Of a DNA stretch of 64,000 bases, positions 12,709 to 24,651 are shown one piece after another (position 1 is the first letter of the stretch; every line of letters starts with the position of its first letter). The notes under the pieces were generated by a model that was not told the DNA's origin, ran no database searches, and worked only from the letters and a program-made list of their open reading frames with translations. This stretch comes from Hypomesus transpacificus (Eukaryota; Chordata; Actinopteri; Osmeriformes; Osmeridae), in contig NC_061068.1 of assembly GCF_021917145.1 (NCBI RefSeq), positions 9,861,724-9,925,723 on the forward strand, written 5' to 3'. The translations under genes were made by a program, and so were the position numbers.

Positions 12709-13632
12709 CATAATGTCTATGGTCACATATACTTCTACATATCCTGTGTTCTAAAAACCTAGGGCCCCCTCTGTTCTCTCTATGCAATCCGTTTTCTAAT
12801 CACATCCTATGTTAGGCAGTTTCACCTTATTCCGGAAGTCACGATGACTGAATTCTACAGGACCTAAGCTTTCAAACAACGTATAATGCATACCCTGCAG
12901 TGAAATCGTTAGAACATCTTATGTTTGTGGCTAATGATGTATGTCTGCACAGCATAGCGCAGTAATCTGACCGGCAAACGAATTATATAAACATTAAGTC
13001 GTTTTCAAGCCATCCAGTGAAAAGGTGTATTGCTGACTTATTGTAGCACACGAACACAGCACATCTGGCACAAATCGACCTATTTATTTAATATTTGAGC
13101 ACCGGGACTTCCCGACAGTTGTCGATTGAACTGAATGATACTCCCGGTAAACAGGAAGTGACAATACAACGAAAGTGCGAAAAGATGAGAAAAGTGGGCG
13201 GGACAGAATAAGGTCAATAAACTAATTGCGCAAACGGTTACAAGCTGATGCCTCCCGTCTGCATCTTTACGCAAGACGTTGTAACACATCATATCTAAAA
13301 TGCACATCAACAAGCAGTTGCTAATCCATAACAGAATGGAAAAGAGTTCTAAAAACATATTGCAAGCTATTGCTAATCCATCCTGTCTAAATACACATAT
13401 GGAAGCAATTTTTAACACATCCTATGCAAACACACATTTTATCTCGTAAGCATTCATTGTTTCTCCAAAGTGCATTCAAACCCTCCAAGTAACACATACT
13501 CCATGCTTAATTGAGGACATATAGACTGCATGTGACAGGGGCCACTCTGGGTAGCCCAACCACTGCTACAGCAGGGTAAAGATTGTGTAGAAACTTTCAC
13601 AGAGACAAAAAAGAGTGTCAAAAAAGAAATCA

Positions 13633-13663
<31 letters not shown>

Positions 13664-13729
13664 TCTAACCAGTCTGGTCCACCACAACACACTGTCAAGA
13701 CAGATATTGCGCAGATCGAGATGTGAGAG
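12709..13729. other. Intergenic 3' flank of the Ig receptor gene
   Basis: No gene was recognised. The phrases GCTAATCCAT and AACACATC recur at about 13270-13430, which suggests a degraded repeat. A short (AAAG)n run lies at about 13630-13660. Part of 13450-13729 is probably the 3' UTR of the minus-strand Ig receptor gene. Confidence 0.4.
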
Positions 13730-15519
13730 TTATAAGTTATGAATCGTGGTTACTCTAGATACGTCTACGCCATCACACGTGGTGAGTTCCATGGCAATCT
13801 CATGTCCCTCTGTGGAATCTGCTGAATCACCTTAAAGAGAGAATCACCAGGTGCCAATTAAAATAGACAAGCTGGAAAACATTTCATGAAAAGTCCCAAA
13901 AGGAAATGTCACTGGTGAAAGATGCATTCAAAACAGACTCAGACTCTACCTCTCTGCTTCTTTCTCACTGAATTGTAGGTGTGAAACCCTACTGCAAGAG
14001 GAACTGTGAATAACAGAAGCACTGCAATATGGGAGTATGCAGGTGGAACCGAATCCTGTTGACCTGGAAGTGACAATTGAAAACATCCATTTGCAACTCA
14101 CTCCTAATGTGCTAGCTGCCAAATGTATTGCTTTGGTCAATCATTATTAACACAATGGCTCACCAGACAGGAAGGTGAGCATTTGTTCAGTTTTATTGTG
14201 AGTCATGATCTTGCACACATACACCCCCTCATCACTCTTAGTGAAGTTGGAGAGAAGGACAGAAAGGTCTCCAGAAGTGCTGTTGCTGAAGACAGCCCTG
14301 TGTCGGTAGACATCACTCCATTTAGATGACAGGGTAGACCACATCTCTATGACACCTAGTCGACTGCCCACAGTCCAGGTCAGCCTGCTGGGTGTGGCCT
14401 GAGGATCAGAACAAGAGCAGGGCAAGAGGACAGCCTGGCCAAACGCAGCCCTCAGCTCCAATTGACCTGGATCTGACAGTGAACACCCTACAGAAACACA
14501 GTAACCGTGTTCATTATCATCTCATAATACTTCCTGTAAGCTTTGTTGAGCTGCCTCCCAGCTGCTTTAAGGTTTCTTGACATGACCATTTTTACCAAAC
14601 CCTAATGTTATTTTTAATCCTATTTGAAGTGCATATGTTAAAGAAAGGTTCTTCGTTAATCAAGGCCAAAGCAGACAAGATTACAGTACACTGGAGCCGT
14701 CAAACCTTTCACATGAACTCTGATGTGTCGGTAAAGCGAGCCGTTGATCTTGCAGATGTAGAGAGCGCTGTCTTCTTCAGTGAGCTGTGAAACAAGGAGG
14801 GATAGGTTCCCTGGAGTGTCAGCACTGTTAAACGTAACCATTCTGTCCTTGTACTCATCGTTCACACTAGACCTCCTAATCCCTAGGATTTCTTTCATGG
14901 GAGTTGATTCCACAGTCCATCTGACGTAGCCAGGCTTGTCCTGGAGGTCAGAACAGGAGCAGGGTAGGAGAACAGACTGGCCAGAGTAGACAGTGATCTC
15001 TGTTAGCTCAGGCCCAGACAGAGTACAGCCTAAAGAGACAAATAGATGGGCCATCTTCAGTAACTTTGACCTGACGTTCTACATGGTTAACTGTTGGGGA
15101 ACATGCACATTTGCCAACATGCACACCCACACAAGGCCGTAGTCATAATATATGATGGGGGGGACACATTGATATAGAAATATAAATGTGCTACGCTACA
15201 ACAGGCAACCACGCACGCTGTCCAAAATTATCATTAAAAATGTACTTTGTCCCCCCCAATGTTGACTCCATGAATACGGCCTTGCACCCACATCATTTTT
15301 TGTGATCCTAAGATGACTGTAGATGGACTCGCCCAAACAATTGATATGGAATGCATGGTGCTTTTTGGTGCAATATTGTAATGCCTTGAGGCACTAGTCA
15401 TTGGAGTTCCACCCCTCTCTCTATAAAAAAACTGAATTCGAGTGTCAGGAGTGTAGTTAGGACTTACCTGTTGTTTTCTGTTGTATTATGTAGACAATAC
15501 ACACTACTGACATCCACAT
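13730..15519 (-). CDS. Two-domain immunoglobulin-superfamily type I membrane receptor
   Basis: I reconstructed five coding exons: 15468-15519, 14706-15029, 14164-14487, 13950-14063 and 13730-13830. All introns are phase 1, the usual phase between Ig domains, and the sum is 915 nt (304 aa). Exon 1 gives a short signal peptide (MWMSVVCIVYII). Exons 2 and 3 are both exactly 324 nt and each encodes one V-type Ig domain, with LLPCSCSD, the core Trp (VRWTV or LTWTV) and the second Cys (ALYICKI or GVYVCKI). Several N-glycosylation sequons are present (NLS, NGS, NST, NFT, NKT). Exon 4 encodes a hydrophobic span (about 243-263) with no acidic or basic charge, followed by VRKKQR. Exon 5 gives a tail of about 30 residues with no Tyr, so no ITIM or ITAM. 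It resembles multigene fish Ig receptors; ligand and function are unknown. The last splice is the least certain: reading through instead gives a 274-aa form ending QRGRV. Confidence 0.78.
15132..15284. mobile_element. hAT-type MITE in intron 1 of the Ig receptor gene, 153 bp
   Basis: The ends CAAGGCCGTA and TACGGCCTTG are exact reverse complements. Each is followed inward by a G-run (GGGGGGGAC) or its complement. A perfect 8-bp duplication CACCCACA flanks the element at 15124-15131 and 15285-15292. It has no coding capacity. Confidence 0.9.
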
Positions 15520-18500
15520 GACTGTCCTCTTGAACAATATCAATAAGGAGAATCTCAACCTAACTTCTGTTAGGTTCCTGTACTGTAGCATTATGAGCTG
15601 TCACTGAAGAGAAGTGACACTTTCATATGTCTAGCTAGTTGAGAGCTGCCCAGCCTCACTTTCATTTGACATAAGGGATACACTCAGTCTTGAGCCAAAA
15701 TCTAGCAGTGTTTCCCACACATAGACTAATTTGTGGCGGTGCGCCACAGAATCAACACCGGCCGCCACATATTGCGTTTGGTTACTCTTTTTTTGTTTTT
15801 TATACGCTATTTAAAACACGCAGCGTATTCAGCTGCATTTCCTTTCCCTGCTCTCCCTCCGTCTCTCTGTCACTCACCCGTCTCTCTCACATCACCCCCC
15901 CCCAAACATTGTCTAACACTGTGTTATTTTGCAATGTTATTACATTTAATTTAAGATTACTAGCATCATTCCAGGACAATTGTCTCAGTTTTGAGACAGA
16001 TTCTTTCTTTTTTTTTTACAAATAAATAATGTTAGAAGTAAGTACGCCAGAGTGTTTTGGCTAGACTGAAGTGTAAAAGACTACAGAGGCAAAATAAGGA
16101 GACAATGAGACAAGACAAACAACTTTGGCATATCTTCATTTCCATGAAACAATCTTCTGTCAAAATAGTCTTTCTGAGGTAGACTAACAGTTCAAGAAAT
16201 AAACATAATTTCTTCTTGACAGACATGTGAAAGGACACGTACAATGTCTTCAAAATGAGGTAGAAAGGGTTACAGAGAATGTTCAAAAAACTACAACAAA
16301 GGAACTACTGTATCAAAGAGAGGTTTAACACTCCACTTTTGTTGGACAAACTTGTCTGCCGAAGAAACCCAAACAATTACAGTTGTTAATCTTGTCCAAT
16401 AGAGAATACATTCAACGTGATGGGAGTAGAAGAGCATATAGTGGTAGCAGGCTAAGCGCTTATGACACACCAGTCCATGTTCTTGGACTAAACTTGCATT
16501 GTTTTACCATACTTTTCCAGTTTGATCTGTGCCTTATCATACACCCCTTTGTCAGTAAGGTTAAAGGGTCCGCAAGTTAAGCAACATGTCTAAACCTGAA
16601 GGTACGGTCTCATTTACCAGCAGCCTCAAATACTATTTATATTCTGTATCATTCAGTGCTGATGAGCAAATGAACTAGATCAGGCTTTAGATAGGAACAC
16701 TGTTCTTATAGTCTTAGTATCTGATTCTCTAATTGACTGTAGCTGCAAAATCTACAGGTTTTCAAACTTAGAGAATATCCTATGGCAGAAGACTCACAAT
16801 AATGTAATACATGTATCTCCACAGTAAAATACACAGCAATTACTTGTTTTCTTTCATATATTGTATATATGCACAGATGTTTCTAGAGTTAATTAAATTT
16901 GAATCAACTTACTCACAATTAGTGGGATTTATGGTATTATGGCGTTCAGAAAATATATGGCACGCCTCATACACAAGTATTAAGTGATAGGAGGAAGTCA
17001 CATGATGGCCCTGAAGTAAAAGAATAATGTTTATATTTACTGAGTGAATACTTATTTGTGTCAGAGAAATATAGAACTCTGCTAGTGATTTAATATTTTC
17101 CATAGTGAAGATCTATAGGTCCGAGATGACGGTGAAGTACTGTACAGTCTCTGGGTGTAATGGGTCTATGTAATATTAAAATATGTGCTGACAACAGGAC
17201 TTTGATCAGAGGAACACATATGTATATGACAATGAATACTAGGGGAAGGTGGAAAAGTTAACAACTGGGTCTAGCAAAGGAACTACTAATTAAGATAATT
17301 TTTCCTATCAGATAATAACTACTTTTAATGATATGAACTTATATGGATAAGGATATTTATATGCATATTTTGACAAGTAAAGCTTTATAGTTTGTAAGTT
17401 TGTCCATCAAAAGTGTTTTTTTCTTTTGCTAACTACATAACACTTACTGAAAGTAATTACTCCACCAAAACCTATGAGAGAAATAAAATCTATACACAAA
17501 GAACATATGTTTCATATATCTAAAAACAACATTGATGTACATTATGGCATGTATTATCCTTTTTAAAAATATCTGATTTACATTCATCATTTCAGGCCTT
17601 GTTAACAATCAAACTTCCTGAATCAGAGTTTTACTATTTTCTTTTACATTTATAATGCTGTATATGTGCCTGTGTATATGTGTGTGTGTGCATGTGTGTG
17701 TGCATGTGTGTATCTATATTCACCTTTGTACAGGACTGAGAGGATATTTTTGTCAGTGCCTGGTACTTTTTAAAGCTGATTACGATATATCTTTTTGTGT
17801 GATAGAGAGTGCGAGGGAGAGAATCGATGCCTACGTGTAAATAGTCATTGTCTCATAGATGTAGGTGCAGATGTCTTTCTGATTGCATGCATGTCCTGTA
17901 CTGCACATGTACATATACTGTATGTATCAATGCATATGTGTGTGAGAGCACACATGTTAATGTTGACAGCCCTTCTGTTTTCCCTGACGAGTGCAGCAAG
18001 ATTTCAAATTCTTCAAAGCCTTGACTCCATCTCATTCTCAATAAAGCTCCCTAAACACCCAAAGGTAATACATACATTCTTTTTTTAAATTCTGAGGTAA
18101 CAATATTTTTCCTGAGTATTCAATAACAACTACATATAATTCTTCTGAGAAGCAAAAAAGACAAAAAAAATATGTAAAATTAAAAATACTGGCAGTTTGA
18201 TTTGAAGATTCAAGAGTAGTTAAGTAAGTGTTCTGCTATTCAACCGTAAATCAGAACAAAACTGCATGTTAACTAATGAACTGCAGGAAGTACAGTGTAC
18301 TGTCATGTAAAATTAACAACCACTCACACATTGTTTACCTCCAAATCTTTGTTCTCAACTTCCAATTCTCTTAGATGTGAATATTGTGAAAGGTCGCTAC
18401 GTAGATTGCTGCCTTGGAAAACTGAATGAGGTAGGTATGGAGAAAAATGAAAGAGAGCGCATCTAACAGACCTGAGAAAAAATAAAGAGAGTCTACAGAT

Positions 18501-19098
18501 GATCATAAAGAGGTAAAGAAAGGGGAGGGGGGACATTCATGTCGAAGCATCTCAATTTGTAAAAGAGCAGTCAGTGATTGTGCTGAAGTAGCATGATAAA
18601 GCACACCAAATCAATTGTTTTCTTTGCATTTTGGTATGGGTAAATATAATGATCATAGTGTGTGATATTCAATATTGCAGTTAAGAGCCCATATCATAGC
18701 CACTCACACCAAGAGAGAGCATCTAACATTTGTAAAGCAACAACATTGCAATGCCACTCTCCATAATAGCGGATGGGGAATAAATAGGATCCTGAGAGAG
18801 CCAGTCAGCACATTCTGACTGACAGGTTTAGGACAGTGCTCATAACTAAACCCTTACACCCTAACACTAACATGACAGGACCAACTTCCTGTAGACTTTT
18901 TAAAGAAATATGAATGCTGAAGACTGATGAAGATGAAGAGATAATAATCTTAGTTGTTCTTATGCTTTGTTGTATCAAATGAATCCTCATTGTAAAGATT
19001 CTGCTCTTTTCTTGTTCTGCTTGGTTGTACTGATGCTCCATCCCAGTAGCCTCCCAGGACAGCAGCGTGACTCCCTCTGCTTGTCTCAGGTGTTACCG
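15520..19098. other. Region between the Ig receptor gene and fignl2, no gene seen
   Basis: This is AT-rich DNA. It begins with the probable promoter region of the Ig receptor gene. At 15706-15780 a sequence starting CAGTGTTTCCCAC, followed by a GGCGG/CCGCC-rich stretch, looks like the left end of another hAT element; I did not find its right end. (TG)n-rich sequence lies at about 17675-17715. Importantly, no ORF encoding an AAA+ ATPase occurs here, although the missing half of fignl2 would be expected here. Confidence 0.5.
15706..15780. mobile_element. Possible truncated hAT element left end
   Basis: CAGTGTTTCCCAC followed by TTTGTGGCGGTGCGCCACAG is a familiar type of fish hAT terminus. No matching GGGAAACACTG end was found downstream, so the boundaries are uncertain. 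Confidence 0.35.
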
Positions 19099-20211
19099 TT
19101 AGCGACCTCCAGTAGCGTCTTCCGACCGCGCACGTAAAGCAGGCATCTTCATGGACAGCCTCTGCTGCTGAGGGAAACCCCCGTCCCCTGCTGCAGCCTC
19201 CCCCACCGGCCCTGGGGGGGGGCTGTACTTCCCTGCCCCGCCATATGGAGACGACACCAGCGGCTTGCCTGGCTTGTAGGCCTGGCTGTCTGACACACTC
19301 AGGTCATAGCCATTGCCATGGCCGTTGCCGTGGCTCTTTGGGGGCCCGTTTCCTTGGTCGTTGCCATACTTCCTGTAGCGCACAACCTCCCCCTCTCTCC
19401 CCTCTTCCTCCTCCTCCTCTGCCATATCAAAAGCCTTGCGTTTCAGAGCCCCCCCGGAATCGGAGCCGGTGGAGCCCAGGCTATGAGAGGCGTAGCCGTA
19501 GCTGCCCCCCACCACCGTGGGCCTGGGGGCCAGGGGTGTCGGAGCACTCAGCCCAGATGGCAGATACGAGGCACTGGGGTGGCTGTAGCCTGAGGCCAGG
19601 CTGGTCTGGGGGTGAGGGTAGCATCCTGGAGGGTAGTTGTAGACAGGGCTGGTGGGGTTGTAACTGGACTGCTGGGAGTGAAGAGGTGCCGGAGGAAGTG
19701 CTGGACTGGGCTGAGGGCAGTATCCTGAGGACAGATAGGTGCTGTTGTAGGCAGGGGGATAGTCCTGAGAGGGAGGAGCGCTGCAGGAGCCCACTCCGCT
19801 GTAGCCAGGGTCAGAGGTCACCACTGTCACACCACCTGGACCTGTGCCCACTTTGGCCCCCGCTGCCAGAGCCTCCAGGCCAGGGTAACACTCCATGCCT
19901 TGGCTCAAGGCCCAAGGTTCAGACTCACTTTTTAGGAAAGTCCCAGGCTCTGAGTAGGCCCCGGTGGCAGGCCGCTCATAGGGTAGCTCCAGTCCTGAAT
20001 ATTTCTCGGCATAGCGTTTGAGCAGGGAGGAAGCAGTGAGGGCCGAGATGTCGTCACTGGCCCAGGGGTAGCCTGAGGGGCAGTAGCCGCGGCGGCCAGG
20101 GCCATAGGGGTCGTGTTTGAGGGCAGAGGGTGGCGATGTAGTGGAAGAAACGTCAAGGTGCTGCTCAGGCCATTGGGACAGGGCAGCAGCGTGCTCCGGA
20201 GACCAGTGCAT
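19099..20211 (-). CDS. fignl2: Fidgetin-like 2 N-terminal half; AAA+ ATPase domain absent
   Basis: Fidgetin-family proteins are nuclear and microtubule-associated AAA+ ATPases. This 370-aa ORF starts MHWSPEH, followed by QWPEQHLDVSSTT. It contains the family's DDISALTASSLLKRYAEKYSG block (about 53-73), the Pro/Tyr/Ser/Gly-rich linker (for example LPSGLSAPTPLAP) and a basic KRKAFDMAEEE patch. These match fidgetin and FIGNL2 as I remember them. It then stops (TAA, 19099-19101) after EDATGGR, where family members continue into the ATPase module of about 300 residues. No Walker A (GPRGTGK-like) or Walker B sequence is found downstream on this strand. An acceptor (CTCTCCAG) at 20223-20230 precedes GTCTGTTAAAG-ATG, as in fidgetin (GLKMQW), so an upstream exon probably exists but was not located. 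It may be a truncated but maintained gene, a decaying paralogue or an assembly gap. Confidence 0.8.
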   Translation of the reverse strand: MHWSPEHAAALSQWPEQHLDVSSTTSPPSALKHDPYGPGRRGYCPSGYPWASDDISALTASSLLKRYAEKYSGLELPYERPATGAYSEPGTFLKSESEPWALSQGMECYPGLEALAAGAKVGTGPGGVTVVTSDPGYSGVGSCSAPPSQDYPPAYNSTYLSSGYCPQPSPALPPAPLHSQQSSYNPTSPVYNYPPGCYPHPQTSLASGYSHPSASYLPSGLSAPTPLAPRPTVVGGSYGYASHSLGSTGSDSGGALKRKAFDMAEEEEEEGREGEVVRYRKYGNDQGNGPPKSHGNGHGNGYDLSVSDSQAYKPGKPLVSSPYGGAGKYSPPPGPVGEAAAGDGGFPQQQRLSMKMPALRARSEDATGGR

Positions 20212-20223
20212 CTTTAACAGACC

Positions 20224-22955
20224 TGGAGAGGGGATGGAAAGAGAGAGGAAGAAAAGTGTTACCTCGTAAATCTAGTGTTACCTGGCAAGATCTAGCTGGT
20301 CTAGCAGCTCCCCCCCCGCCATGTCCCCCTAACCACCTTACATTTATTCATAATCACAGCTCTGCCTGTCAGACAATGGGGCCTCACACGCTTCTCTATA
20401 TGGACCTGTTATCCGTGCAGAGAGACCTGTGACTCTGGGCCTTCATGCGGTGCCATGAAAACAGCCTCCAGCTGCGGTCCCCACAGGTTTAAGCCCCTGT
20501 CAGACCTCCCTCCCCTCTGCTACTCCACTTCTCTCTCTCACTCACTGGGGCCATTGTTGTCCCCTCTGTGCAGGGCCCTGTTTGAGACCACCCCCTCAAC
20601 TCCTCTCACCACCAAAACCTCCTCCCCACCCCCACAGAGCGTGTGATCTAATTCAGACAAACCTCAGGGGTCTGCTAGACACAGGGGGGGGAGGAGAGAG
20701 ATGGAGAGGAGGCAGGGGAAAAGAGAGGGGGTGGGTGGTTTGGGGTAAAAAATGAACAGAGTGGCTTTTCATTACACCACTGAGAGAGAAAGAGACTGAC
20801 CAGAGCACTCACTGACCACTACCACCATGTTCATTGACTGAACAACACATATGACTATGAAAATGGGTTACTGTCACATAATCAAGGTTGACTGTGGAAG
20901 TGGTAGATTACATTTACTCAAACACGTATTGTAATCCCTGGGCACAGTGGCTGTTGGGTTTCAATAAGCTTTGATTGGCTGCTGCAGTCTTTGACTGGGC
21001 ATTAGCTTGACAATTCCAAACATTGCAGAGTATTATTAAACTGTCCTGACCTCCTTAACAAGGGCTGAATAGAGAGAGGGAGACACACACATGCACTTGT
21101 CTCACCTACTGTATCTGAGTAGAACCCCCCCCCCCCCTCCTTGTGCTCTAGGGAATTCTTGTCAGTCACTGGACTGTCTTCTTCCCCAGCCCAAAAACAA
21201 ATACTACACTTCTGGCACAGAGTTGATAAAGCCTTGCTCAAACATTGCATTCCCATCACCACCACACAGCCAGGAGTGCACGTGCACGTGCATGCACACA
21301 CACATAAAGCCACACAGCCAGGAGTGCACGTGCACGCACACACACATAAAGCCACACACCCACAGTCTATTCTCCGTCAGACCCCCCTTTTGCCAGCTGG
21401 CCGGGACGTGAGTCAAACAAAGGGTGAATGGGCAGTTCTAGGCTTTGACCTTATATTTTTCATTTTGACCAGAGAAACAAACTGCCTTTTGACCATAGAC
21501 ACTGCCACCAGTGTACACTAACAATACACAGCATCACTTCCCTTCAAATGACACACACAAACACGCATGCACACACAGCTACCCCTGACTGATACTCACT
21601 CATCATGCTCGCTCAGAGTGCAGGCCCGTCTATCACCTTGTCCTCCTTAAACTCCTCTCTTTCTCACCTCCTCAGAAGAAAGCACTTGGTCATCTACTCC
21701 AGACATACTGAATTGTACAGTGCACTGTAGATCCACTGTCCGCATTGTAACATAATCCATACTAGCAAACTAAGCACAGGAGTCTGCATGTCGAGAGGGA
21801 TCAGCCAACGATTGGAAGAGGCTGTTAGCACACTGAAGACCAGACCACCCAAACCAGACTAATGATGGGTTAAAAGACAGAAAGATTACTTGTGTGTGTG
21901 TGGGGGAGGGATATACTAGTGATAATAAAAAGGCAGAGGAATGACCCCCACTCTGTGCAGTCCACCATGGGCGCTTCACTTCCATTCTCATTCTGAAACT
22001 CTAGCAAACTAAGAGTGGAACTCTGAGATTAATCGAACATGCGGTCAGGTATGAGAGACCTTTCTCTCCCAGGGTCCTAGTGTCTGTCAGGTCTCACTAC
22101 GTGCACTTGCTGGGTCAAACAGTGCTCAAAGCATTAACCCTGTTGGTTTTCCAATGGCAAATCAGTGCTGTTGAAAGAAAATGACAGTGTGGATGAATGT
22201 TTATGGTACAGTAATAAGGATGATCCCAAAACACCCCTAACCTTAATCTAGTCTGCTCGCCCTATGGAAGGGCTCAGACAGAGCCCTGATCCGCAGGCTT
22301 ACTCCCAGACTCAGAAGATGATGTCCTAAACATCATGTCTATAGGCAAAGCTAAGATGAGTTTTGCTATATGGAACAAAAACACAATGCACCAAGACAGA
22401 GTAAGATATCATTTCATGGATCAAAATCAACTATGCATGTTCTATTGAGGAAATAATTGAAGGGCTCATAGTATAATTACAAACAACCCATGGGTTGTAC
22501 AAGACATGATAAGAAATAATTGACGTGTCATTTACAACATGAATGTAGTTGTTGTCCGTGGACAGAGCAGGACTGTTGGACAGACAGAATGCTGCTGCAG
22601 GACTCTCTCTTTGTAGTTCTCTTTCTTTCTAAAAGGGCTTTTCTTCCTGTCCCCTAGCCTTGACCAAACTCTGTATCTGAGTCCTCATTCAACCTAACTG
22701 AGTAGATTTGGCATAAAACCCCCACAAGTTACTGATGACTCGCGCTACACATCTGAAATGTTTAGCACATGTAATGAGAGGTGCCAACAGGGGCCAGCAG
22801 AGGCCCCTGAAATGTGAGACGAGCAGGAAGTGAGCAGCAGTTACAGCCCCAACGGGTCCACAACTGCACCCTCTCTCCTCATCTCCGTTCCCCTAGGACC
22901 TGGGGCCCTGGGCCAAAGGCTCTCACATGGAGCCAACTTGCCTCCTGGGAACACT

Positions 22956-22990
<35 letters not shown>

Positions 22991-24619
22991 CTGCATGTTT
23001 AAATGTCTGATTTAGAAACATGGAGCTGGTCACCAAGAGCTTGATTAATTAAATCATGAGATGGCCTGTGTGTGTGTGTGTGTGTTTGTGTGTTTGTCTG
23101 TGTGCACCAGCCTTCATCACCTTCCACTATGTCCAGCTCCACAGTCCAAACCCCCAGTCTTGAGAGCCTGTGAGAGAGCATTGTTCTCCTGGACCTTCAT
23201 TCCAAAGCTCAGCAGTGGGATGCAGGAGCAGGATCTCTTGCCCTCCTCCTCTCTGTCTCTTTATCTTCCTGCATCCTTATCCAGTCAGAAGATTCATCTA
23301 ACTTTCAGTGAACAGCACCAGCATCAATCATGAAATAATGTGCTCGTGATATGATTGAGCTAGGGATGTGTGGCTGGAAACTGTTAAGCTGGAAGCCAGT
23401 GAGTCTTGTGGTGCTGCATGGTCAGTGTGAGTCATTTAGGGTTAATTAGATGTGGACTGCAGATGGGGGAAGGGTTGGAGATCAGAGGTAGCTGGATAGA
23501 TTGAAATGAACACACCCTTAGGGTGAACTGATCCACTGAAATTACTCAAGTCACACACTATGTTTTTGTTATCTCTGTGGTGGACACAAACAATGAACAC
23601 AATAAAGTCATTATAATTCTACTGTGTAGCACAGTTATGTATTTGATCTTTGTGTGCAGGGAGCACACAGACCAGCCAGAGACAGAATCTTGCTCATCAT
23701 GAGGATGAGTCAGACCTCTGGAATGTGAAGAATCCAACCTGAAATCTATGTACACAGCGACCAACCTCCCCATACGCTTAGATAGATAGGCCAAGATAGG
23801 CACTCAGAGGCTTCTGGCTCCTGATTAAGCCCACTATCAGGAGCTCACACGTTATTGGATGATTTGTATTCGTTAGCATTCATTTAGGCCATTGGCCAGA
23901 TCAATATGGAACACATCAGCTGGCCAATGGGACATTAATATACAGGGACATCCGCAAGGACAGACCGCCCGCTTCACTGTCATGTGACTCACAGGATTAC
24001 ACCGGAGCTTTATGGATAAAGAAAAAACACAAATAGGCACTTTTTTTCCCTCATCAACTTATACCACAATTAGATTTTAGATCATGCACACAGTTTTTAC
24101 ACTCAACTAGCCTGACAAGCTTCTTCGAAAGAGGAGTGCCATGTCACTGAGAAAACCAGATATCCTCGCTTGCCTTCATTCTTTCAGCCCTCCAGCCATG
24201 GCCTAAGGGAGGTCTACTCTACAAATAAATCAACTTGCATACTGGTTGATGTTAGGACATACACCTTACATGGAATTTTAGCATTGTGTACCAAGAAATA
24301 GGAAAACCAGTCAAACGGAATATTTCAGTTTCTCCGAGCTTTCCTATCAAACCCTTTACATGCAAATCCTTTACAGAAATTTAGCTGATTCAGAACTCAA
24401 CAATGCATGAATGCAAGCATGCCTCTACTCTGTTGTTTTGTTAGTTCTCTCTTTTCCATTTTTTTTTCTTTTGCTGAAAAAAATGTCTGTTCCCCTCCTG
24501 TGCCCCTCCCTCTCTCTGGCTGGTAGTTAAGACTGCAGTGTGTGTCCATGCTTGTGTGTGGTCAGACCTCCCCTCCCCCACAACTACTCTCCCTGCCTCG
24601 GTGTGGGTACGTGTGTGTG

Positions 24620-24651
<32 letters not shown>

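Noticed and set aside
13946..14140. 64-codon minus-strand frame near the Ig receptor transmembrane exon
   Set aside because: It is in a different frame from the phase-consistent exon 4 and gives no membrane span.
19245..20021. 258-codon plus-strand frame opposite fignl2
   Set aside because: Shadow frame of the GC-rich fignl2 ORF; composition is Cys/Arg/Pro noise with no domain.
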